Shown: piece by piece, positions 55,676 to 63,935 of the stretch
How positions within the stretch are numbered: the stretch's first letter is position 1
Layout of the letters: each line of letters begins with the position of its first letter
From: Prauserella endophytica
GTDB taxonomy: Bacteria; Actinomycetota; Actinomycetes; Mycobacteriales; Pseudonocardiaceae
NCBI RefSeq assembly: GCF_005146945.1
Contig: NZ_SWMS01000005.1
Coordinates: 62,001 to 126,000, forward strand
Reading direction: 5' to 3'
Length of the DNA: 64,000 nucleotides
The notes under the pieces: model-generated
Database searches by the model: none
What the model was told of the DNA's origin: nothing
The model's input: only the letters and a program-made list of their open reading frames with translations
Position numbers and translations under genes: made by a program

Positions 55676-56794
55676 GTGACCGAGACTGAATCGCCGACTG
55701 GATCGACGTTGACGATCGGCGTGGTCAAGGAGACCAAGCCGGGTGAGCGCAGAGTCGCGCTGGTGCCGAAACTCATCGAACGACTGACCAAACGCGGGCT
55801 CCGGGTGGTCGTGGAGCAGGGCGCCGGAGCGGGCGCCCAACTCGCCGACGAGGTGTTCACGGAAGCGGGCGCCACCATGGGCGACGCGTGGAGCGCCGAC
55901 ATCGTGCTCACCGTGGTGCCGCCCAGCGTGGCCGACATCGAGCGGCTCAAGCCTGGGACCGTGCTGATCGGTTTCCTCGCCCCGCTCACCAACACCGACG
56001 AGGTGGCCGCCATGAAGAAGGCGGGCATCACCGCCTTCGCCGTCGAGTCCATTCCCCGCATCTCCCGGGCGCAGGCCATGGACGCGCTTTCGTCGCAGGC
56101 CAACGTCGCGGGGTACCGGGCGGTGCTGCTGGCGGCGCAGCGGCTGCCGAAGTTCTTCCCGATGCTCACCACCGCGGCGGGCACCGTGCCGCCGGCGAAG
56201 GCGCTCGTGCTCGGCGTCGGCGTCGCGGGGCTGCAGGCGCTGGCCACCGCGAAACGGCTCGGCGCGCAGGCGACCGGGTACGACGTGCGGCCCGAGGTCG
56301 CCGAGCAGGTGCGCTCGGTGGGTGCCCAGTGGCTGGACCTCGGCATCGAGGCCGCGGGAGAGGGCGGCTACGCGCGCGAGCTGACCGAGGAGGAGCGGGC
56401 GGAGCAACAACGGCGGCTCACGGAGGCGATCGGTGGCTTCGACGTCGTGATCACCACGGCGCTCGTGCCCGGCCGCAAGGCGCCGACGCTCGTCACCGCG
56501 GAGGCCGTGCGCGGTATGAAGGCGGGCAGCGTGATCGTCGACATGGCCGGGGAGACCGGCGGCAACTGCGAGCTCACCGAACCGGGCAAGGACATCGTCG
56601 CCCACGACGTGACGATCTGCTCCCCGCTCAACCTGCCCGCGGAGATGCCCGTGCACGCGAGCGAGCTGTACGCGCGCAACCTCACCGAGCTGCTGGAGCT
56701 GATCGTCGACACCGACGGCAAGCTCGCGATCGACTTCTCCGACGAGGTGGTGGCGGGCGCATGTGTCGCCGGCCGCGACGAGGAGGTGAACTGA
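55676..56794 (+). CDS. pntAA: NAD(P)+ transhydrogenase, alpha-1 subunit (NAD-binding domain I)
   Basis: The NAD(H)-binding peripheral subunit of the proton-translocating transhydrogenase. The 372 residues start near LTIGVVKETKPGERRVALVPKLIERL and contain ALVLGVGVAGLQALATAKRLGAQATGYDVRP (NAD fold), the mobile-loop region, and IVDMAGETGGNCELTEPGKD. GTG 55676 follows GAGAGGA. It has no membrane part; as in M. tuberculosis and Rhodospirillum, PntA is split into two genes. Stop overlaps pntAB by one base. Confidence 0.95.
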   Translation: MTETESPTGSTLTIGVVKETKPGERRVALVPKLIERLTKRGLRVVVEQGAGAGAQLADEVFTEAGATMGDAWSADIVLTVVPPSVADIERLKPGTVLIGFLAPLTNTDEVAAMKKAGITAFAVESIPRISRAQAMDALSSQANVAGYRAVLLAAQRLPKFFPMLTTAAGTVPPAKALVLGVGVAGLQALATAKRLGAQATGYDVRPEVAEQVRSVGAQWLDLGIEAAGEGGYARELTEEERAEQQRRLTEAIGGFDVVITTALVPGRKAPTLVTAEAVRGMKAGSVIVDMAGETGGNCELTEPGKDIVAHDVTICSPLNLPAEMPVHASELYARNLTELLELIVDTDGKLAIDFSDEVVAGACVAGRDEEVN

Positions 56795-57108
56795 TGCTGG
56801 TCGAAAGCCTCGCCGTGCTGGTGCTCGCCGGGTTCGTCGGCTTCGCCGTGATCTCCAAGGTGCCCAACACACTCCACACACCACTGATGTCCGGCACCAA
56901 CGCCATCCACGGCATCGTGCTGCTCGGTGGCCTGATCGTGCTCGGCATGGGCGCCGACGGGGTGCTCAACAAGATCCTGCTCGTGATCGCCATCGCCTTC
57001 GGCACGATCAACGTCGTCGGCGGCTTCCTGGTCACCGACCGCATGCTCGGGATGTTCAAGGAGAAACCCAAGGAGCAGCAGGACGCCGCTAAGGAGGCGA
57101 AGAAGTGA
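56794..57108 (+). CDS. pntAB: NAD(P)+ transhydrogenase, alpha-2 subunit (membrane)
   Basis: A 104-residue membrane subunit with three spans (ESLAVLVLAGFVGFAVIS, IHGIVLLGGLIVLGMG and KILLVIAIAFGTINVVGGFLV), including VPNTLHTPLMSGTNAIHGIV, which is the signature of PntA domain II. A charged tail (KEKPKEQQDAAKEAKK) ends it. It overlaps pntAA by one base and pntB by four, so the operon is tightly coupled. Confidence 0.95.
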   Translation: MLVESLAVLVLAGFVGFAVISKVPNTLHTPLMSGTNAIHGIVLLGGLIVLGMGADGVLNKILLVIAIAFGTINVVGGFLVTDRMLGMFKEKPKEQQDAAKEAKK

Positions 57109-58493
57109 CCACCTTCGTCTCGATTCTCTACATCATCGCGTTCGCGCTCTTCATCTACGGCCTCATGGGTCTCACCGGCCCGCGTACCGCGGTGCGCGGC
57201 AACTGGATCGCCGCGGTCGGCATGGCGATCGCCGTCATCGCGACGTTCTTGCTGCCCGGCATGGGCAACTGGTGGCTCATCGCACTCGGCATCGTGCTGG
57301 GCACCGTGGTCGGCGTTCCCGCCGCGCGCCAGGTGAAGATGACCGCGATGCCGCAGATGGTGGCGCTGTTCAACGGCGTCGGCGGCGGTGCGGTCGCGCT
57401 GATCGCGTGGGTCGAGTTCCGTACCACGGACGGCTTCGCGCACGAGCCCCTGTACGTCGCGATCGCCTCGCTCTTCGCCGCGGTGGTGGGGTCGGTGTCC
57501 TTCTGGGGCTCCAACATCGCGTTCGGCAAGCTGCAGGAGCTGATCTCCGGGCGACCCATCAGCATCGGCAGGCTCCAGCAGCCGCTCAACGTGCTCCTCG
57601 TGGTGGCCGCGCTCGCGTGTGCCGTCGTGATCGCGGCGGGCGGCGGCTCGGAATGGCTGATCATCGGGGTGCTCGTCGCGTCGGCGGTCCTCGGCGTGAT
57701 GGTGGTGCTGCCCATCGGCGGCGCCGACATGCCCGTGGTGATCTCCCTGCTCAACGCGTTCACTGGGCTCTCGGCCGCGGCGATGGGTCTCGCGCTCGAC
57801 AACACCGCGCTCATCGTGGCCGGCATGATCGTCGGCGCGTCCGGTTCGATCCTCACCAACCTCATGGCGAAGGCGATGAACCGGTCGATCCCGGCGATCG
57901 TGGCCGGCGGGTTCGGTGGCGGCACGGCGGTCGCGGCGGCGGGCGGCTCTGGTGAGCAGCGGCCGGTGCGCAGCACCAGCGCGGGCGACGCCGCGATCCA
58001 GATGGCCTACGCGAGCAAGGTCATGGTGGTGCCCGGCTACGGCATGGCGGTGGCCCAGGCACAGCACGCCGTGCGCGAGATGGCCGATCTGCTGGAGAGC
58101 AAGGGCATCGAGGTGCTCTACGCCATCCACCCGGTGGCGGGCCGGATGCCCGGCCACATGAACGTGCTCCTGGCCGAGGCGGACGTTCCGTACGAAAGCC
58201 TCAAGGAGATGGACGAGAGCAACTCGCAGTTCCCGCAGACCGACGTGGCGCTGGTGATCGGTGCGAACGACGTGACCAATCCGGCCGCGCAGTCCGATCC
58301 GAGCTCGCCGATCTACGGGATGCCGATTCTCAGTGTGAACTCGAGCCGTTCCGTGATCGTGCTGAAGCGGTCGATGAGCTCCGGGTTCGCGGGAATCGAC
58401 AACGAGCTGTTCTACGACCCGAAGACGGCCATGCTCTTCGGCGACGCCAAATCGTCTGTGGGCGAGATCGTGGAGGAGCTCAAGGCGTTGTGA
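57105..58493 (+). CDS. pntB: NAD(P)+ transhydrogenase, beta subunit
   Basis: A 462-residue subunit with about nine membrane spans (residues 1-265) that form the proton channel, then the NADP(H)-binding domain III (about 285-462). Marks of domain III are VMVVPGYGMAVAQAQHAVREMADLLE, HPVAGRMPGHMNVLLAEADVPYE and DVALVIGANDVTNPAAQ. With PntAA/AB it uses the proton gradient to make NADPH from NADH. GTG start in the overlap GTGA. Convergent with the Lsr2-type gene, 12 bp apart. Confidence 0.96.
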   Translation: MTTFVSILYIIAFALFIYGLMGLTGPRTAVRGNWIAAVGMAIAVIATFLLPGMGNWWLIALGIVLGTVVGVPAARQVKMTAMPQMVALFNGVGGGAVALIAWVEFRTTDGFAHEPLYVAIASLFAAVVGSVSFWGSNIAFGKLQELISGRPISIGRLQQPLNVLLVVAALACAVVIAAGGGSEWLIIGVLVASAVLGVMVVLPIGGADMPVVISLLNAFTGLSAAAMGLALDNTALIVAGMIVGASGSILTNLMAKAMNRSIPAIVAGGFGGGTAVAAAGGSGEQRPVRSTSAGDAAIQMAYASKVMVVPGYGMAVAQAQHAVREMADLLESKGIEVLYAIHPVAGRMPGHMNVLLAEADVPYESLKEMDESNSQFPQTDVALVIGANDVTNPAAQSDPSSPIYGMPILSVNSSRSVIVLKRSMSSGFAGIDNELFYDPKTAMLFGDAKSSVGEIVEELKAL

Positions 58494-58505
58494 CGCCGCG
58501 GCGGC

Positions 58506-59258
58506 TCACTGGGCCGCCGCCGAGAAGGTGACCTGCGGGACCTTGGCTGCGGCCGAGGTCCCGCGGGCGTTCCTGGCGCCGGTCTTCTTCGCGGCCGACG
58601 ACTTCGGTGCGGCGGCCTTCGGAGCCTTCTTCGCGGTCACCGCTTTCGCGCTCGTCTTCTTGGCGCTCGTCTTCTTGGCGGTCGTGTTCTTCGCCGGAGC
58701 GCTCTTGGCGGTGGTGCGCTTGGCCGGGGCGGTTTTGGCCGTTGTCGCCTTCGCGGCGGTGGCCTTCGCCTTGGTGGTTTTCGCGGCCGCCGTTGTCGTG
58801 GTCTTCGCTGCCGCGCTCTTGGTGTTCTTGGCGGTGGTGCCGCGCGTGCTCTTCGCCGTGGTGGTCGAGGCCTTCGCGGTACGGCCGCGCGAGGCGGGCT
58901 TCGCGGTGGTGGGAGCCGCGGTCTTCCTCGGGGTGGCAGTCCTCTTCGCGGCGGTCTTGGGGGCGGACTTCGTGGTCGAGGCGGATTTCCTCGCGGTCGT
59001 GCCCTCGGTGCTCCGCGCGGTGGTGCTCCTGCGGGTGCCGCGCCGCTTCGCGGTGCCGATGATCCGGGGTGCGCGCTTGCGGCCGCCGGTGCGGCGCCCG
59101 CCACGCACGTAACGGTCCAGTGCCTCGCGAAGGCCTTCCGCGTTCTCACCGGAGAGGTCGATGTCGTACTCGACGCCGTCCAACGCGAACCGGACCGTCT
59201 CCTCGGCGGGTTCACCGTTGATGTCGTCGAGCAGCTCGACCGCTGTGCTCCTGGCCAT
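58506..59258 (-). CDS. Lsr2-type nucleoid protein with histone H1-like tail
   Basis: A 250-residue DNA-binding protein. Residues 1-57 are the Lsr2 dimerisation domain (STAVELLDDINGEPAEETVRFALDGVEYDIDLS). Instead of the short AT-hook-like domain of Lsr2, residues 58-235 form a low-complexity tail of alanine, threonine and lysine with about thirty TAK, TTAK or SAKK units, resembling H1 or the HupB C-terminus. It likely compacts or bridges DNA. ATG 59258 has a GGGAGG RBS. Opposite ORFs in this stretch are artefacts of the repetitive composition. Confidence 0.85.
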   Translation of the reverse strand: MARSTAVELLDDINGEPAEETVRFALDGVEYDIDLSGENAEGLREALDRYVRGGRRTGGRKRAPRIIGTAKRRGTRRSTTARSTEGTTARKSASTTKSAPKTAAKRTATPRKTAAPTTAKPASRGRTAKASTTTAKSTRGTTAKNTKSAAAKTTTTAAAKTTKAKATAAKATTAKTAPAKRTTAKSAPAKNTTAKKTSAKKTSAKAVTAKKAPKAAAPKSSAAKKTGARNARGTSAAAKVPQVTFSAAAQ

Positions 59259-59369
59259 GAATGACCTCCCCGTACTGAAACCGTGTGCGCGGCAAGGATA
59301 GCGGCAGCGTGCTTTCCCTTGTGGGGCGGCCAGGTTGCGGGACCAGCGCGAGTGGTGTGCGCTCGACGC

Positions 59370-60761
59370 ATGGCTGAGCGGACTTTCGACGTGGTGGTGA
59401 TCGGCGGCGGAGCGGTTGGCGAGAACGTCGCCGCGCGTGCGGTGCAGGGCGGGCTCACGGCCGCGCTGGTGGAACACGAGCGCTTCGGCGGGGAGTGCTC
59501 GTACTGGGCGTGCATGCCGAGCAAAGCTTTGCTGAGACCGGGAAATCTCCTCGCGGCGGTGCGCAGGATGCCGGGCGTCGCGGATGGCGCCCGGCTCGAC
59601 CCGGCCGAGGTGTTCGCGCGCCGCGACGCGTTCGTGTCGAACTGGGACGACGGCAGTCAGGTGGACTGGGCGCGCGACGCGGACGTCGAGGCGGTGCGCG
59701 GTCGCGCCCGGATCACCGGTGAGCGAGAGGTCACGCTCGGCGATGGCTCGGTGCTGAGGGCCAAGCACGGAGTGGTCGTGTGCACGGGAAGTGTGCCCAA
59801 GAAGCCGCCGGTGGAAGGGCTCGACGACGTGCGCGTGTGGACCTCCCGCGAGGCGACGTCGGCCTCGGAGGTGCCGGGCACTCTCGCCGTGCTGGGCGCA
59901 GGCGTGGTCGGGGTGGAGATGGCACAGGCGTGGGCTCGCCTCGGCGCGCGGGTGGAGCTGATCGCGACGGGTCCACGCCCGTTGCCGCGCTACCCGGACT
60001 TTGCCGGCGACGCCGTCGCGGAAGGCCTTCGCGAGGACGGCGTGCGCCTGCACACCGAGACGCGCGCGGAGAGGGTGTCCACAGTGGACGGCAAAGTGCG
60101 CGTCGAGCTGTCCGGCGGCACCGCGCTGGACGCCGACGAGCTGCTCGTCGCGACGGGTCGCCGCCCGGCGACCGACGACCTCGGCCTCGACGCGATCGGC
60201 CTGAAACCCGGTGAGCCGCTCGAGGTCGACGATACCGGCCTGGTGTCGGGAGTGGACGGTGGGTGGCTGTACGCCGCCGGGGACGTCACCGGCCGGGCTT
60301 TGTTGACCCACCAGGGAAAGTACGCGGCCAGGGCAGTGGGCGACGTGCTGGCCGCGAAGGCCGCCGGGCAGCGCGTCGACACCACGCCGTGGAGCCGCTA
60401 CACGGCGACCGCCGACCACCACGCGGTGCCACAGGTGATCTTCACCGACCCCGAGGTGGCGTCGGTCGGCCTGACCGAGGCGGGCGACGACCGGCACCGG
60501 TTGCTCGACCTCGACATCGCGGTGGCCGGTTCGGCGCTGCACGCCGACGGCTACGCGGGCAAGGCGCGCATCGTCGTCGACACCGGACGCGAGGTGCTGC
60601 TCGGGGTCACGTTCGTCGGCCAGGACGTGGCGGAGATGCTGCACGCGGCGACGATCGCGGTGGTGGGCGAGGTGCCGCTTCGGCGGCTTTGGCACGCGGT
60701 GCCCGCGTTCCCGACCATCAGCGAGGTCTGGCTGCGGTTGCTGGAGGAGTACGGCCTGTAG
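59370..60761 (+). CDS. FAD-dependent pyridine nucleotide-disulfide oxidoreductase
   Basis: A 463-residue flavoprotein of the dihydrolipoamide dehydrogenase/mercuric reductase class. FAD motif VVVIGGGAVGENVAARA, redox pair in GGECSYWACMPSKALL, NAD(P) motif LAVLGAGVVGVEMAQAWARLG, and AAGDVTGRALLTHQGKYAAR. The C-terminal interface reads VPAFPTISEVWLRLL; the His of the usual HPT-E dyad is a phenylalanine, so it may not be a lipoamide- or thiol-reductase of the classic mechanism. ATG 59370. Stop is 4 bp from the convergent gene's stop. Confidence 0.87.
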   Translation: MAERTFDVVVIGGGAVGENVAARAVQGGLTAALVEHERFGGECSYWACMPSKALLRPGNLLAAVRRMPGVADGARLDPAEVFARRDAFVSNWDDGSQVDWARDADVEAVRGRARITGEREVTLGDGSVLRAKHGVVVCTGSVPKKPPVEGLDDVRVWTSREATSASEVPGTLAVLGAGVVGVEMAQAWARLGARVELIATGPRPLPRYPDFAGDAVAEGLREDGVRLHTETRAERVSTVDGKVRVELSGGTALDADELLVATGRRPATDDLGLDAIGLKPGEPLEVDDTGLVSGVDGGWLYAAGDVTGRALLTHQGKYAARAVGDVLAAKAAGQRVDTTPWSRYTATADHHAVPQVIFTDPEVASVGLTEAGDDRHRLLDLDIAVAGSALHADGYAGKARIVVDTGREVLLGVTFVGQDVAEMLHAATIAVVGEVPLRRLWHAVPAFPTISEVWLRLLEEYGL

Positions 60762-60765
60762 CCGC

Positions 60766-62124
60766 TCAGAGCGGCAGTTTCAGTGCCGCCTTGGCGGTGT
60801 CGGTGAGGCGGGGGTCGTCCGGCCGCGAGGCACCGTCGAGCAGGCACGTCAGCACGAACCGCACGGTGCTGCCGTCGAGCGCGCCCGCGTAGGCGGCGTT
60901 CGCGAACGCGGGGACGTCGCCGGGCCAGCGTTCCGTCTCCGTCGCGAGGTCGGTGATCGTCCCGCTGCCGGGGGTGTCGGCGAGTCGCAGGAACTCCTGC
61001 GCGCTCGCCTCGTCGGGGAACGCGAGCGCGGCGACGGACACCGCCACCGTCGCCCCGTCCACGGTGGTGTCGAAGCTGGCCCTGCGCACGCCGGTGCAGC
61101 CGGATTCCTCCAGTGCGACCTGGAGGTCGCCCGTCGCGTGTGGGGCGCAGTCGTCGTCGGCGCCCGCGGCGCGCTCGGTGAACTCCACCCCTCCCGCGGT
61201 CGTCACGGCCGCCGGTGTGCCCGCCGGAGCCTCGTCCTCGCCTCCCCGCGTGAGCACGATCGCGAGCACCGCGCCGATCACGGCGACGAAAGCCCCCGCC
61301 GCGGCGAGCGGCTGCCAGCGCGGGCGCCGGGGCCGCGGCGCGGGGACCGGTGGTGTGGCGGGAGCGGGGGCCGGTGCCGGGAGCGGGCTGGGCAGGGGAG
61401 CGGGCCGTGGAGGGCGAGGCCGTTCCGGGTTCACGGCGACGGTGACGGGAACGGGTGTGGCGGCCGGCTTGGTCGGATGCTCGATCGGCACCGTCTCGGG
61501 CGCGAGCGCGAGCGGGTTCTCCTCGGTGGTGAACCCCTCGGCCGCGAGCGTCTCGTCGTCCTGCTCCGGCGCCGTCGGCTCCATTGCCCGGACGAGTGCG
61601 CGGACCTGCTGCGCCGTGAACGGCCGCTCCGCCGAGGCGAGCGAGACGGCGGCCGCGAGCATGCTCGTCGGCGTCGGGTGGACGACGCGGACGGGGCCTG
61701 CGAGGTCGGCGGGCGGCTGCTCGACGGTCTCGACGAACGGGCCGACCGCGATCACCGTGCCCAGCGTGGCGTCCGGTTCGACGGCGCGGACGCGCTCGGC
61801 GACCGTGGCGGCGAGCGCGAGTGCCTCGATGCCGGGGTTCACCGCCTCGTCGGTGCTGACCAGCGGCCAGCCGTCGGTCCGCCACTGCCCGTCGAGTGGT
61901 GCGTCGAGCCGCATCGCGGGGTCGGGCAGGTCGACACCGACCACGACGAGCACGCCGCCCGGCACGATCAGCACTGCGTCGACCGCCCTGGGCGCGCCCG
62001 CGGGCCGCACCCCGGCGAGCGCGACGCCGCCGACGACGTTGCGGCCCCGGCCGAGCGACGCGAGCGCGGCGCGGATGTCCTCGGAGACACGGGTGGGTTG
62101 CCGAGGAAACCGGACGAGTCGCAC
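60766..62124 (-). CDS. Single-span membrane protein with NERD-like N-terminal domain
   Basis: A 452-residue protein. The N-terminus (about 1-150) resembles the nuclease-related NERD domain (RGRNVVGGVALAGVR, DAVLIVPGGVLVVVGVDLPDPAMRLDAPLDGQW), without an obvious catalytic set. A proline-rich region (about 215-275) leads to one membrane span (PLAAAGAFVAVIGAVLAIVLTRG, about 276-298) and an extracytoplasmic domain with three cysteines. The type of plan recalls actinobacterial surface or secretion accessories, but I cannot assign a function. GTG start with AGGGGAGG. Confidence 0.7.
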   Translation of the reverse strand: MRLVRFPRQPTRVSEDIRAALASLGRGRNVVGGVALAGVRPAGAPRAVDAVLIVPGGVLVVVGVDLPDPAMRLDAPLDGQWRTDGWPLVSTDEAVNPGIEALALAATVAERVRAVEPDATLGTVIAVGPFVETVEQPPADLAGPVRVVHPTPTSMLAAAVSLASAERPFTAQQVRALVRAMEPTAPEQDDETLAAEGFTTEENPLALAPETVPIEHPTKPAATPVPVTVAVNPERPRPPRPAPLPSPLPAPAPAPATPPVPAPRPRRPRWQPLAAAGAFVAVIGAVLAIVLTRGGEDEAPAGTPAAVTTAGGVEFTERAAGADDDCAPHATGDLQVALEESGCTGVRRASFDTTVDGATVAVSVAALAFPDEASAQEFLRLADTPGSGTITDLATETERWPGDVPAFANAAYAGALDGSTVRFVLTCLLDGASRPDDPRLTDTAKAALKLPL

Positions 62125-62215
62125 GCGAACCTCCCCTGAAGCCGTGCCTCGCGCTCACACGCTAGCGCGACAAGGTACCTGACCGTGCGCGAGTGCCCGA
62201 TACGGAAGGTAGTCA

Positions 62216-62253
62216 TTGACAGCGATCACCGTCACCTAGTTGAGTACTTACTC
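62216..62253 (+). promoter_or_regulatory. Promoter/operator candidate of the subtilase gene
   Basis: A perfect -35 hexamer TTGACA (62216-62221) is followed by A/T-rich DNA with the palindrome GAGTA-CT-TACTC (62242-62253). A -10 is not clear (TAGTTG at 62237 is too close). The dyad lies 41 bp before the ATG, and looks like a repressor site, for example of the TetR type. Confidence 0.45.
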
Positions 62254-62294
62254 GTTGGTAGGTCACTGTCGATCTCTCCGTTTTGGAGGACGAG

Positions 62295-63776
62295 ATGCGT
62301 TCACGGTCCTCGACCCGCTCTCTCCGGCCACTGTGGATCGCCGCGTCCGCCGCGGTGCTCGCGTTGTCGGGTGTCACTCCGGCCCAGGCCGGGCAGCCGC
62401 TCGCGCCCGTGTCGGACACCCTTTCCGCACTGCTGTCCTCGGCCTCGGGCACAGCACCGGTGACCGCGCTCGTGCACGGAGCCGACCTCGCCTCGGCGGA
62501 GAGCGCGGTGCGCTCGGCCGGGCTCGCCAAGATCACGAGCTTCGAGCGCATCGGCGTGGTCGCCGCGTCCGGCACGGCCGACCAGGTGCGCGCCGTGCGC
62601 TCGGCGCAGGGCGTCACGTACGTCGAGAACAACGACCCGGTGCGCATGTACGCCAGCACGGGCACCACGGCGACCCGCGCACTGGAGGCCAGGGAGACGC
62701 TGACCGGAGCCGACGGCCGCCCGCTCGACGGCAGCGGCGTGAGCGTGGCGGTGATCGACACCGGCGTGGACCCGACGCATCCCGCGTTCCGGGGGCCCGA
62801 CGGCGGGAGCCGGGTGGTCGCGAATCTAAAGAGCCTGTGCGTGCAGGGCACGGCGACCGGCTGCATCACGCGGCTGCCGAACACTGTGGACACGGACACG
62901 CTCTCACTCGGTGGCCACGGCACGCACGTCACCGGCATCGCGGCTGGTAATGACCTCACCCTGTCGGGTGGCACCCGAGTGGGTGGATCTGCGCCGGGTT
63001 CGAAGATCGTGTCGATCTCCACCGGCGCGGCGCTGGTGGTGCTCGGTGCCGACGCGGCACTGAACTGGGTGCTGGAGAACCACCGGGCGCCGTGCGGCGC
63101 GGGCGTGTCCGCGCAGGCGTGCCCGCCGATCAAGGTGATCAACAACTCCTACGGGCCCAGCGGCGGCGGGGAGTTCGACCCGCAGTCGGCGACGGTGAAG
63201 CTACAGCGGGCGCTGGCCGCCGAGGGCGTGGTGACGGTCTGGGCCAACGGCAACGACGGCGGCGACGGCAGCGAGAACCTGTCCAACCCGGCCGGTCAGG
63301 ATCCGACGCCGGGCATCGTGTCGGTCGCGTCGTTCAACGACCAGGGCACGGGCACGCGTGACGGCACGGTGTCGGACTACTCGTCGCGGGGCGCGGCGGA
63401 CGTGCGGCAGAGCTGGCCGGACATCTCGGCGCCGGGCGAGAACATCCTGTCCGCGTGCAGGCCCTACCTGGTCATCTGCTCCACGGGCCTGCAGGCCGTC
63501 AACGGCCCTGGCCCTCTCGACCTGGGCACGTACAACGTGATCAGCGGGACGTCGATGGCAGCGCCGCAGATCACGGGCATCGTGGCGCAACTCTTCCAGG
63601 CGAAGCCGGGCGCCACGCCGGGCGAGATCGAGCACGCGCTCAAGTCGACGGCGTACAAGTACCGGGACGGGGCTCCGTACCAGCAGGACGGGCCCTACAC
63701 GTCCAGCTTCGACAAGGGCACCGGGCTCGTCGACGTGGTCGCCGCCGCGACCGCACTCGGCGCCGGACCCGCCTGA
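62295..63776 (+). CDS. Secreted subtilisin-like serine protease (S8)
   Basis: A 493-residue exported protease. Signal peptide about 1-34 (LWIAASAAVLALSGVTPAQAG). An inhibitor-like prodomain follows (TALVHGADLASAESAVRSAGLAKITSFERIGVVAASG, about 55-110). The triad is Asp155 (VAVIDTGVD), His208 (GGHGTHVTG) and Ser420 (SGTSMAAPQ); the oxyanion Asn is in INNSYG or WANGNDG. There is no C-terminal membrane span, so it is not a mycosin. ATG 62295 with RBS GGAGGA; TTG 62283 is rejected. Confidence 0.92.
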   Translation: MRSRSSTRSLRPLWIAASAAVLALSGVTPAQAGQPLAPVSDTLSALLSSASGTAPVTALVHGADLASAESAVRSAGLAKITSFERIGVVAASGTADQVRAVRSAQGVTYVENNDPVRMYASTGTTATRALEARETLTGADGRPLDGSGVSVAVIDTGVDPTHPAFRGPDGGSRVVANLKSLCVQGTATGCITRLPNTVDTDTLSLGGHGTHVTGIAAGNDLTLSGGTRVGGSAPGSKIVSISTGAALVVLGADAALNWVLENHRAPCGAGVSAQACPPIKVINNSYGPSGGGEFDPQSATVKLQRALAAEGVVTVWANGNDGGDGSENLSNPAGQDPTPGIVSVASFNDQGTGTRDGTVSDYSSRGAADVRQSWPDISAPGENILSACRPYLVICSTGLQAVNGPGPLDLGTYNVISGTSMAAPQITGIVAQLFQAKPGATPGEIEHALKSTAYKYRDGAPYQQDGPYTSSFDKGTGLVDVVAAATALGAGPA

Positions 63777-63802
63777 TTCACCCACCGGTGTGGTCTCCGG
63801 GT

Positions 63803-63851
63803 GAGCAAGGGAGCTTTGCTCTCGTTTGACGGGAGTAAAGCTCCCTTGCTC
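63803..63851 (+). terminator. Long hairpin after the subtilase gene (repeat-family variant D)
   Basis: GAGCAAGGGAGCTTT (63803-63817) pairs perfectly over 15 bp with AAAGCTCCCTTGCTC (63837-63851). The loop carries TCTCGTTTGACGGGAG, where CTC and GAG may pair. The plan equals that of copies A-C: long arms and a loop with a small inner stem around a GTT-GAC core, but the arm sequence differs. It lies 27 bp after the stop. Confidence 0.8.
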
Positions 63852-63935
63852 CCTGAAAATGCTCACTGGCCGGTGTGATTTCTGGTGCTCATGTGGCCAA
63901 ATGGGTGAGCTGCGTGCAGAATGGCCCATGAAGTG

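Noticed and set aside
58528-59112. Plus-strand alanine/valine/phenylalanine-rich frame opposite the Lsr2-like tail
   Set aside because: It is the complement of a lysine/alanine/threonine repeat and only looks like a membrane protein.
62283-62294. TTG start of the subtilase
   Set aside because: The TTG overlaps the GGAGGA ribosome binding site of the ATG at 62295.
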